Part shown: piece by piece, positions 1 through 9,839 of the stretch
Position numbering within the stretch: position 1 is the stretch's first letter
Layout of the letters: the number at the start of each line of letters is the position of its first letter
Source of the DNA: Trichosporon coremiiforme
Lineage: Eukaryota > Basidiomycota > Tremellomycetes > Trichosporonales > Trichosporonaceae
Assembly: GCA_039545355.1 (NCBI GenBank)
Contig: BCJJ01000044.1
Location: 34,112-98,111, forward strand
Length of the DNA: 64,000 nucleotides
Direction: 5' to 3'
Made by a program: the position numbers and the translations under genes
Notes under the pieces: model-generated
Seen by the model: the letters and a program-made list of their open reading frames with translations, nothing else
Databases searched by the model: none
Told to the model about the DNA's origin: nothing

Positions 1-621
1 TTGGAAGGCGAGGCAGTCAGAGAGCTAGAGAGCTTACGGTCAGCGCTCGTGACACGGGTCGCGGAAGGAGAAGGAGACTCAGCCTCCACATCCTCGGAAG
101 GGGTGCTGACCGGAGAACGGTTCGTCGAGGGGGTAGCCTTGTCCTCAGTCGAGGGGGTGTTCTCCTTCTCATCAGTTGACGGTTCAGCCGACGAGGGTGA
201 GTCGGCCGAAGGCGCGGCTTTGGTGCTGGTCTGCGAGGCGGGGGGCGCGGCGACGTTGGCACTCGGCTTCTTCTCGTCGGAAGAGGGGACGGCAGCCGTG
301 TCCTTGGCCTTGGGTTCGGCCGAGTTGGGGACGGCAGCCTTGCTGATGTCGGCTGCCTTGGTGGGCTGAGCAGCGGGGGTCGTGGCGGCAGCCGTGGTGG
401 AGGGACGGGCCATGGTAGGGTACTTGTTCGAGTCGTCCTTCGGGGCGCTCAGCGTATGGCCGGCAGAGAGGGCAGACTGACGGGCAGCGGCCTGTACATT
501 AGTCTCGATTCGAAGTCTCGCAACTTACGTCCTTCGAAGCCTGAGCCTGGATGGACGCGAGTGCGTCGGGATCCATGCGCGCCGCGAGGCGGTGAGCCTT
601 GGAGCGGACGTTGAAGTGCAT
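1..621 (-). CDS. Unknown Ser/Thr/Ala/Pro-rich protein, partial (3' end outside window)
   Basis: The ATG at 621-619 opens a 31-codon first exon (529-621). A 37-nt intron (492-528, GTAAGT donor, TACAG acceptor) follows, and exon 2 is open to base 1. The encoded start, MHFNVRSKAHRLAARMDPDA, is basic and helical. The rest is low-complexity, rich in Ala, Pro, Ser, Thr, Glu and Lys, with many possible phosphorylation sites and no domain I recognise. Such tails are common in fungal scaffold or nuclear proteins, but no function can be assigned. The gene runs off the left edge, so the full length and any C-terminal domain are unknown. The reading frame is chosen because the splice keeps phase 0 and because codon third positions are C/G as in neighbouring genes. 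Confidence 0.6.
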
Positions 622-3244
622 GGTTGTTCAAGAAGAAAAAGGGAGTGACGAAGTTTGAAAAGAAAGTGGGGTCGCTTTAATGAGCGGGAGGTGGTTTCGC
701 TACAGTTGTCGAAGGGAACGTCGAGGCGAAGACCGGGACAGTAGGAGGAAGATGTTGTGGTGCGCTGAGCGGCGTCGTGTGGATGGCGAAAGTAGGTGGT
801 GGTTGGTGGTGTAACAGAGGTCCGTGTCACGGTGCAGACGAAAGAGGCAAGGTAATCGTCAGAGCTTCGGTTCGTCTGTGTGTGTCGATGTCGATGCTGT
901 CGAGGCTAGTCGAACAGTCGGGGTCGGTGGTCGGGTACTTCTGTGGTCGTGAGGAGGGGGTGGATGCAGTACCAGACCGCGTCGATGTCGAATGAAGTGT
1001 GAGCGAGAGAGCAAGGAAAAAAGCGTCGCACAGCACACGGGCTTGTTGGATGAAGGAGAGTGAAGTGTGGGTGGGAGGATTGAGAATGTGGTGGTTTGAG
1101 GGAGGGGTGGGAGGGGGTTGTCGGTGGGTGTCGGGGTCGTGGGTAGGGGGAGGGCGCCGTGGCTGTAGGGTCAGCCGGAGGAAGACCCGCCAGTAAGTCA
1201 CTCCAGAGTTGGAGCAGACGCTAGCGGTTGCGCGGTTGACGCGAGTGCATGATTGCTTTTCCGGAAGCTGCCATCCCGTATCGTGCACTCCATGTATGCA
1301 GCGAGCAGACGCGCTTCAGGGTCGACGGACCAGGGAACCCGGCCTCCCAACGCGGCACGCGCGCCCTAACCCTGACCAAGTGCTCGGCGGGTGTGCCCTC
1401 CACAGGCCAAAAGGGCCAAGCACGGGCCCACCACTGCGCTACTCGGGGCTCTACCATGAGTCCTCTGGTGCCATGCCCCGACGCGAAGACCTTACCGGCA
1501 CCAACCCTGAACATGCCCCTGGATTTAGGCTCGCATGGGCCTCCCGGTTCCTCTCTCGTGCTCCTCCGCCCTCACACGCTTCACCACACTCCGACCATCG
1601 CGCTGCCCATCGCTCCTCCTCGCTCGCTCCCTCCGTGCTCCGTCGCCGTTCCGTCTCGCATTTCTCGCGTCTCGCAGTATCTCAAAGCCAGACCCAATGT
1701 CCTGACGTAAACGCCCTCGCCCGCAATCGACGAGCGAATAGCAAGCCCCTACGCTCGTTTCAGAACACAGGCGCCAATCACTTCTGGGGTACTGCGTACT
1801 CCTCTCTGTCCTGCTAGGATGATGAAAGAATGCGCGGAACCGTCGTGGCGAGAGTACGATGCACCTTAGAAACCCATGTCTTGTCGCAGAGTTGCACAAC
1901 CGCACTACCGCACGGCCAGCACAATGTCGTGGTTGGAGCCCGGCGGCTTGGCTTGGTGTGCTTGGTATGCGGATATGAGCTGGCGAGCTGCGAGCTGCGA
2001 GCTGAGGAAGAGAGGGTGAGGTGACCAGGGCTCTTCTCGTTGGGTCCTATTGTCCCGCCCTACGTGCTTGCCCCTTCAGGCAACCTCGAGCCATTGGAAG
2101 CCCTCTAAGCGGCTTTGCCTCGAGGTCAGACAATTGATGCTGTTAAAGCCACGCGAGCCAACGAGAGAGTTTACCTACTGAGCGCAAAGGACGGTCTTGG
2201 GACAGTCTGAAAGGGAAGCGCAGATGCAGCAATCTCGGGCTGGAGCCTGTAAGAAGAGGTCGTGGAGACCGCCGCAGACCCAGACTTAGACGCGTGCATG
2301 AGACTCAGAGGAGTACGCAGAATGATCGCCGCGCGCGCATGCGCGCATTAGGTTGCGACATTACGATATGCATACCCGCTGGCCCCATGGCCCCCTGCAA
2401 GACCGTGATCTGTCGCCAAGCTGGCAGCTGGTCAAGCCTGGACCCAGTGTTCGTGCCGCTGTCGAAGAGGCCGATCAGGTCGCTGGGAGCGGCACGGAAG
2501 CTCACTCTTCACTGTTCACTCTCCACTCTATAGGCGTGCTGAGCATATCAAGTGTGGAGAGCGTCACGAGCCCACAAGCCCACGAGGACTCGCCGAGAGC
2601 ATGGACAGTGAGGACGCCATAGAGCCCGTTCCGTCAGTTCGGACGTGGCGCTCGGACCACTCTCATCTCCGACTCATCCGGTCTGCGGAGGCAGCAGCTG
2701 CGATTAGAGCGAGTGACTATGGACATTAAGGCTCGATCACAATTGCTGTGCTCTCTCCACTCCGGATACCACACACGCCCGACGGCCCCGAAGCAGACTG
2801 CCATAGAGACCCGGATTCAGTCCCCCGGACCTTGCTGAGGCTGGCCGGGGTCGTTATCACAGCTGTGACCCGGTCGAACCGGTTGGAAGTCTGTGCCACA
2901 TGTCATGTCAGTTGCAGCTTCGGATGACCCATGTTGACTTTCATTGCCTTGACCACATTGGACGGGGTAGGTCGTGTGCCTCGCTATCTTCTGTTTGGGC
3001 CAGGCTGCGTTTCAGCGTTGCTTATTGTCGAACATGTCTCTGTGCCTCGTGGCTTGCAACTGAGCTCCTGCAGACCTGGTCGCTCTTGAGGGCTGAGTAT
3101 CACATGACGAGCTCACGTGGGAGACACGTCGCGCTCCAGGCACAACTACAACTGCTCCGTTCTCCATTCTCGAACGCGACATTCTCGCTTCGCCCGAATG
3201 CCGCTGTCGCTCGGTCCAATACAATCTGCATTCTACTCTATGAC
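622..3244. other. Gene-free stretch of 2.6 kb
   Basis: This stretch holds the upstream region of the leftmost gene and the 3' flank of the delta-COP gene. Several open frames exist on both strands (for example minus 827-1288), but they have no domain similarity I can see and no consistent splice structure. The minus strand of 1050-1180 is C/A-rich, as expected of a fungal promoter or 5' leader. No tRNA or other RNA gene was recognised. Confidence 0.5.
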
Positions 3245-4919
3245 TTAGACGATCTCGTACTTGTCGACGGTGATGATCTTTTCCTGGCTGAGGGGCGCTT
3301 CGGATCCGTCCGCGAGGCGGGCGCTCTGGACGTCGACGCCGGCCAGGGAGCCGGAAGCGGCAAACCCGACGTTGGTCGGGAAGAAGGTGTCTGCGTCTCC
3401 GTCGCAGCGGAACTCGAGCGAGCCCGAGGGCGCGTCGGCGTCGACCGTGTCGATCGTCCACTGGAAGAAGCCGCGGTCGGCCGTCCACTGCGCATCGGCG
3501 TCCGAGACGACGGGGAGCGCACCCACCGGAATGGGGATGGAGATGACCACATTCTTCAGCGTCAGGTTCTGAGCCTCCAGCTCGTACTCGACCGCAACGT
3601 CCGACTGGCCGCCATTCGGCTGCGGCCAGACTGTCACCGTCAGCGGGACGTGGGACTCGTCCTTCGTGTTCATCCGCCACTTGAGCACGCCGAGGTTCTG
3701 GTTCACGGGGAAGCCCTGCGAGTCGTTCTTGAGCGCGATCACCTTGGGGCCGCCACCGAACTTGACAAACTTGGGGTGCTGCTTGAACTGCACGTCCGCA
3801 AAGTCGGCGGGCGCGAGCTCGAGCTTGACCTTTGAGCAGTCCGCGTCGTTCACGCGAATGTCCAGGTCTCCCTTCAGCTCGTAGTTCTCCAGTCCGCCGT
3901 CGCGGAGCATCGTAACGGACAGGTCCTCCTTGACCGTGACGTGGACACTGAGGTCAGTTAATGAAGTGGCTGCCCAACTTACGCATCCTGGTCCACCCGC
4001 TCGAGAACGTCCGCCGAGACCGCAACCGCGGGTTCCGGCTCGGGCTCCGGGATGGGCTCCGGCTCGGGCTCGTACGCCTCAGAGCCGAGGGCGGAGAGAA
4101 GGTCGGTGTTGCGGCCCTTCTTCGATCCGAGCTTCATGCCGCTGCCCTTGAACGCAGGCTTGGACGAGGCGGCCGCGGGGCTCGGCGTGCGGTACTCGGG
4201 CGTGGGCGCCTCGAACCGCGGTGTCGTCGAAACGGGGTTGTAGCCTCCTCCCATACCGCCGCCAAAGCCGCCACCGGCACCGATGCCCATGCCTGACCGA
4301 CCGGCCTGGGCGAGCCTCTGCTGCTCGCGCCGCTGCATCTCGAGCTGCTTGGCGCGGCGCTTGAGCTCCTCCTTCGCCTCGGCCTCCTTGTTGCGCGCAA
4401 TGATCTCCTGGATCTTCTCCTCGTGCGACTCGCCCTCGAGCACACTCCGGACGGTGCTAAGCGTAACGTTCTCCTTGTATCCGAGCGACACGACCTCGTC
4501 GAACGCACACAGCAGGTCGAAGGCGTGGTGCAGAATGGCGGGCTCCGTCATCGCGGGCGTGAGGGACGAGATCAGACGCACAAGCAGCTGAAGCGTGTTG
4601 ATGTCCTGCAGGATGTTGCTGCCCTTGTTCGTGATCAGGAGCACGTACAGTTCCTCGAAGGGCTGGTAGACGAATCGAACATCGTTAGTCTCGACCGTCG
4701 TGTGTTGCGAGTTGGCGGGGATGAGCTTGGGGAAGGACGCGAGCAGGCTGTCAATGCGGGCGCGGGGAATGGGCCGGAACTGCCTGCTAAGCAGGGCTGC
4801 GAACATTAGCTGTGTACACCGAACGTAGAAGCTACTCACGCTTTCCACTTCGCGTGCAGATGGAAGCGGCGAGAACGACCTGCACCGTCAGCTGGATACT
4901 TTCGCGTTTGGCTTACCAT
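3245..4919 (-). CDS. RET2: Coatomer subunit delta (delta-COP)
   Basis: This is a subunit of the COPI coat that drives Golgi-to-ER and intra-Golgi retrograde transport. Four exons (4917-4919, 4840-4879, 3983-4796, 3245-3947) give 519 residues. The N-terminus MVVLAASICTRSGKPLLSRQ is almost the yeast and animal family start and opens a longin-like domain (about 1-130). A charged, coiled middle follows (KEAEAKEELKRRAKQLEMQR), then a Gly-rich and Pro/Glu-rich linker. The C-terminal mu-homology domain (about 285-519) carries RDGGLENYELKGDLDIRV and ends VDKYEIV, the family signature. The first coding exon is only the ATG, followed directly by a 37-nt intron. That start is forced because the family N-terminus begins in exon 2. 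Identification is firm. Confidence 0.95.
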
Positions 4920-5179
4920 GGTGCTGTGTGCCGCCTTGCTCGCCGTAGGTAGTGGTGACGAAAGTGACTTTAGTGGTCGTGAATGGACGTGGAGGGTTCG
5001 CTGATCGCGACGGCCAATGGCGTGGAAGTTTAAGGGGGTGGTCATTTAAGATTACATCACTCAGTCACCACTGTCGGGCGGCTGCAATCCGTCTGTCGCA
5101 AGCTGCTAGAGTACATCTCATGCATACATAGAAAAACATACTGCGAAGAAATTGGGTATCACGAGACGGGTTGTCTGGC

Positions 5180-6829
5180 TTAAGGAAGCTCTTGTTTTAC
5201 AGGCGACAGTGATACGCGCTTCACGGGGGAGGCACTGCGCGACTTGCTCCGCGACTTGGACCGGATGCTAGTGGCAGACCCAGACCGCTTCACGGGAGCA
5301 CTCTCCGATCCCACTCGTCCTCTCGAATCCGCAGACCACGCCGGCATCGATCCGGCGTTCCCTCGGTCCTCCGCTCCAGGTTCAGGCGTCTTCGGACCGC
5401 CCAACCGTAACTTGATGCCGAGCGACGACATCGGGGCTGGGGACGCGACTTCGGCTGGCGTCTGCGGCTGCTGCTGGCTGAGCTTGACGCGCAGCGGCTT
5501 CACGTCCCCGGCCGTACGAGGTGCCACTGCACCCTCCACAGACTTGACGACCTTGCGGCCCGACGGCAGCCGTCCACGTGCGCGCTCGGCACCCTTGGGG
5601 CCAGAGTCCCAAGTGGCATGGAACAGGCATTCCGTTTCGTCCTCGATCGCCTTGCCACGGGCTTTGGCGAGAGCCGCATCGTCGGCTCCACGCACTGCCT
5701 CGCCGTAAAGAATGGGGCCTTGGTCGTTTGACTGAGGCTGAGGAGGTCGGAGGGATGTAAGGCGCTCCAGGAGAGGACGCCGCAGATAGGGTGTTCGAAT
5801 CTGGTGAATGAGTGACGTGATGATACCATCCTTGTTCGGATTGACGGGCAAGAGGCGCGGAGGCAGCGACTCGTGGTGACTCGGGACAATGGGCGACACG
5901 TGCGGGGGCGGAACGGGAACGGCCATCGTGTCGACGGGGCTGAAGACTTCGGGGTTGCCGATGGCGAGACGGAACATGTCCGCAGCTTGTCGTCGGCCGT
6001 CAGTCTGGCGGAGAGCCACGGACGGCTCCTTCTCCGTGGCAGCGTAGGTGTGCAGTAGAGACTGGAACGAGGACGTCGGTTGCGGTAGCTTGTCGACAGC
6101 GGCTTCTGGCGGATCCGTCCAGGTGTGCGTTTCCCGCAGTTGGGAGGCGTTGTAAGCGATCGGCTGCCTATACCGATCGACGATGGACTGAGGTTCAGTC
6201 GTGGTGTCGGCCATGATTGCGGCAGCTCCGGGGGCTGTCGGGAGCGAGCTCTCCGTGGGAAGAGGCGGCAGCCAGGACATATCCGGAGAGTGCGGCCGAT
6301 AGGAGACGCGGGGAGCTGATTGCCCCGCCTCCATCTCGTCCACGTCCATCTTCTCATCCTCTTCTTCCTCCAATCCTTCTTCATCCGCCTCGCTCTCGCT
6401 CTCGTCGGTGTCCCCGTCCTCGTCCTGGACAGGTGCATACTGCATGTCGATTCCTTCCGTGATGTTCAACCCGTCACGAAGGTAAGCTATTCGTCAGCCA
6501 TATCACCACGGGCGCGCCTTACCTGACAAATCCTCCAACTTGCCACCGGTGAACGACACCTCCTTGTCCAAGTCTGCTGTCCATTCCTGCAGCTCAGAGA
6601 CACCGCCGACGCCCATATCCTCGAGTGCATGAACAACATCGACCGCAGCGACCTTGGATCGACCAGCGAGGGCGGCCCGTTCCGTGCATGTTGCTGCGAC
6701 GACCGAGAGGTATTGTTGCAGCACGCCCGTCAGTGTGACCGACGCTGCACGCGAGGTCGACGCGAACCCGGCTTGCGCTAGGGTGTGAAGGGCAGCCAGA
6801 TGCAGCACGGCCTCTGGTGACGCTGCCAT
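5180..6829 (-). CDS. TFIID subunit TAF8-like, histone-fold (bromodomain-associated) protein
   Basis: Two exons (6523-6829 and 5180-6486) are joined by a 36-nt intron that ends in AATAG. They encode 537 residues. Residues 1-95 form a histone-fold of the type found in TAF3, TAF8 and Spt7: helices with AVLHLAALHTLAQAGFASTS, VTLTGVLQQYLSVVAATCT and KVAAVDVVHALEDMG. An acidic stretch follows (DEDGDTDESESEADEEG) and then a proline motif, DMSWLPPLPTE, like the conserved proline-rich segment after the TAF8 histone fold. The C-terminus is disordered and rich in RS/SP dipeptides. By family knowledge it would pair with TAF10 in TFIID. TAF3 or another histone-fold partner is the alternative. The ATG at 6829 starts the histone fold directly. 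Confidence 0.6.
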
Positions 6830-7572
6830 GGCGGTCGAGTCTCCTTGTGGGAGGTGATGGTGGTCGTCAGACTAGTAGGAGATCGATGACTTCGAGCCCG
6901 ACACTTGAAACGAGAACAACATGACGCGAGGGCTGATGTTGTGGTGCCCACGTGGTGGATGCCACAGGGTCGGCGATCTCCGGCGTTAGTGCAGAAGTGC
7001 ATTCTCAGGTTTGCTTCATTCAGCAATGGGGCCTATGCTGGCCAGTGGCTGGTGCGAAGGGACGGCAGGCCAAGTATGCAAAACATGGAGGAACAGCGTG
7101 ACAAGGGAGGTGGGCCTTCTGGAAACACGTAGAGACGAGAAAATGTACAGATGCAAAGTTGAGAAGACGATGAAAACGGGTGCCAAAGAGGAAGTAAGAA
7201 GCCGACGTCGACGAGGCTGACCACACATAACACGGACGTTACACCTCCGGGACTCAGTCCCATGACGCATGAACAGCCAGACTCTGAATTACCACTTTCC
7301 TAGGTGCCACAAAAGGCCTCGGAAATGCGGGAATTGATCTTTTTTGTTCCGTAGGCGGGCGGGTCAGTGGGCCCATACAAACGGTCTCGTGTGCGGGGCA
7401 TTGGGCGCTGCACCAGCCCCTGCCACGCACCGTAGCCCACGCGCCAGTAACATTTCTCTGTCACTTGCGCAAATCTTACATCTCTTCAACCTACCTTCCA
7501 CCTGACAACTAAAACCAGTGCGTGTGCAGGCCACCACACACAGCGAGGACGACAATCTGACCCTCACAGAAA
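6830..7572. promoter_or_regulatory. Shared divergent promoter region, TAF8-like / eIF5A
   Basis: 743 bp separate two start codons that point away from each other. No ORF with protein-like features is visible. A pyrimidine-rich stretch lies about 80-100 bp before the eIF5A ATG (around 7470-7505), and the start context is ACAGAAAATGTC. No clear TATA box was picked out. Confidence 0.4.
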
Positions 7573-8514
7573 ATGTCTGACGACGAGCACCACGAGACCT
7601 TCGAGCAGGCCGGCGCCGGCGCCTCGCTCACCTACCCCATGCAGTGGTGTGTATCCGCCCCGATCGAGAATCACGGCTCCGCATCGGAAACACATGTCTG
7701 ACCTACCACAGTTCCGCTCTCCGCAAGAACGGTCACGTCGTCATCAAGGGTGAGCGCGGGCGCCTGAAAGAAGGGACGAAGAATGGAAACTGACGTTCAG
7801 GCCGTCCCTGCAAGATCGTCGACATGTCCACCTCGAAGACCGGCAAGCACGGTCACGCCAAGGTCCACCTTGTCGCCATTGACGTGAGTGCACCGTGCAC
7901 GTGTGGACGGCTCGCGTGGAACGCCCGCTGACCCGCTCAGATCTTCACCGGCAAGAAGCTCGAGGACATCTCCCCCTCGACCCACAACATGGACGTCCCC
8001 AACGTCCGCCGCACTGAGTACCAGCTCCTTGACATTGCCGACGACTTCCTCTCGCTGATGGACTCGGACGGTGGCTCCAAGGGTGAGTTTTAGATCCCGC
8101 CACACCTCCACCGCCACCACCACCACCACTTCCACACTCTCCACCAAATCTCATTCCACCACCCCGTCACACTTCTTCATCGTTCTCACGACTCTACTTC
8201 TCAATTTTCCTCCTTGTTTCGGGCGCTGACAGCTTGAGACGACGTCAAGAACCCCGAGAACGACGTCGGAAAGGAGATGTGAGTGCTTGAGAGTTTTCTG
8301 GGAGTCTTTTGGTCATCGGTGGGCTGAGATCGACCTTTTGGTCAAGTTCTTCGATTCCCTCCAGTCTTCCTAACTCTTCGACATACTTCTGGACATGAAA
8401 TGCTTACCCAACAGCCAGCAGGCGTTCGACAACGGCAAGGACATCATGGTCACCATCCTCACCGCCATGGGCGAGGAGCAGGCCGTCTCCTGGAAGGAGG
8501 CTCCCCAGTCGTAA
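7573..8514 (+). CDS. HYP2: Translation factor eIF5A (hypusine-containing)
   Basis: eIF5A binds the ribosome and relieves stalling at polyproline and other difficult peptide bonds. It also aids termination. Six exons (7573-7646, 7712-7749, 7801-7883, 7941-8082, 8239-8278, 8415-8514) give 158 residues, the usual length. The hypusination loop is [13 protein letters not shown], and the modified lysine should be Lys53. The flanking [19 protein letters not shown] and [12 protein letters not shown] segments are nearly invariant in eukaryotes. Intron 4 (8083-8238) is the longest and ends TTGAG, because the nearer GACAG would put a stop in frame. Deoxyhypusine synthase would be its modifying partner. 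Identification is certain. Confidence 0.97.
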
Positions 8515-8634
8515 ACATCGCCTGTTTATTCGAGACGACGATGCAGACTTGATTTCGCTAGGAGAACCGTTGCGGATGGGCATGAGCTTGTCCTCTATCG
8601 GTAAGCATCGCATGTTTATTAGAGACGATGCAGA
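8511..8634. repeat. Imperfect direct repeat pair overlapping the eIF5A stop codon
   Basis: The segment 8511-8547 (GTAAACATCGCCTGTTTATT and onward to GATGCAGA) reappears at 8601-8634 (GTAAGCATCGCATGTTTATT to GATGCAGA) with a few substitutions and a 3-nt deletion. The first copy includes the TAA stop of eIF5A, so the second is probably a local duplication of the end of the gene and the start of its 3' UTR. Confidence 0.75.
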
Positions 8635-9609
8635 TATCATGGCCTGGAGAAGTTTGAGCGACCCGAGCTCGAAGAAACTGGCTAGGGGTGGATTGGGGGA
8701 TCAGCCACCACCACGTGATTATCCGGGCCCACCGATATCACTTACCACGGCGTAGGGTGCATCCTCGCGCTATCTCGCTTTGTCCCTGCCGAGCCCTCGC
8801 AGCTACACCAGGTACGATCGGCACGAGATCAGCCCCGATAGGATCGACAGGATATCAGGGGACCTAGGCGTCGCGACCGCTGGCCTGTGCCCACGCCTAC
8901 CGCCCTGCCTGCCTTTCTCGCTAGGGGAGCGACCGGCATGCCTGACTGACCCCAACCCGCTCGCTCGTCGACCAGTGCACTTTCTCTGGATCTAACTCAT
9001 CACAACTAACTGTACTCACTCTGTCTTCCTCTACTTATCCTCCTCGACCGTTACCTCTGGGGCGGCTTCGACAACGTAATGGGTAAGTGACACCACACAA
9101 TCTGTTCTGTTTAAGTGTCCACCCCCTCCCACAATGTTCGCTACCTTCCTCGTTCCCTCTTCAGGTCGTTGACTCAACTGGAGAGAGCGTTATGAGAGGA
9201 AGACCGCCCGACCACTTCCCCCGCAAGCCACTCGCTTCTCGATTTCTCGCCACCTGCAACAGACTGCCCGCAGCGCCGGGACAAAGCAGCCCTGCGAAGC
9301 CAGCGATCATCAATTGAGGTCTATTGCCTTCCCTCCACCCTTTACAGCGCTCGCAAGTGCCCGGTGGCGAAGAATCTTCCAGCTACAACCATGATCGTCC
9401 CCACGCCCCTGTACGAACGCGTGTCCCTGCCGAGGTCTATTAACTGATGTCTACAGCGACATGTTCACTTCAGTCCTGCAACCACGTCTGTCTTCCCAGC
9501 GCTACTGGATACCTGCACCACCTCATAACCCGGCAAATCGGTCGTCATCTTGAGGCAGTGGCGACTCTCCAACTCGTCTGATGCGTCCGCATGTGTGCGC
9601 TACAGAAGC
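8635..9609. other. Gene-free stretch before the zinc-finger/OTU cluster
   Basis: No convincing coding segment was found. Short open frames are present (for example + 8780-8995) but show no domain or homology to the neighbouring family. Similarity to the repeated family becomes visible only from about 9610. Confidence 0.4.
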
Positions 9610-9839
9610 TTCTCAGGAGCGAGCAGCCATCCACTCGCCGTGTCTCTGGCGGCGCATGCTCGCCACCGGCAGCCCATGCGGGTCAATGACGATGGACGCA
9701 CGAACCACACAGTGGAGCTCTGGATCGTGAACCGGTTCCGTACGAGCTGGCGGTGGTCTACGCTGCTGCACGTGCTCGGATGGGTCCAGCCCTTGCTGCA
9801 ACACACGATCAACGTGCTCTCGGACCGCGGCATCTTTTA
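9610..9839 (+). pseudogene. Unit A upstream relic: GLPGCFSG-type module fragment
   Basis: In frame 1 this encodes FSGASSHPLAVSLAAHARHR, then NHTVELWIVNRFRTSWRWS. The same segment recurs at 13,370-13,490, 17,630-17,830 and 18,720-18,930. The equivalent of the diagnostic GLPGC before it is degraded here. After RGIF a stop follows, and the next homologous stretch (SDEFRSTPAAER) lies in another frame, so this part is disrupted relative to its paralogues. It may be the lost N-terminal half of the gene that starts at 9840. Confidence 0.6.

Noticed and set aside
827..1288. Minus-strand open frame of 153 codons
   Set aside because: Pro/Thr/His-rich composition follows from a C/A-rich leader. It has no domain and no splice structure, and lies upstream of another minus-strand gene.
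3012..3680. Minus-strand 222-codon frame overlapping delta-COP
   Set aside because: It is an Arg-rich shadow of the delta-COP C-terminal exon in another frame.
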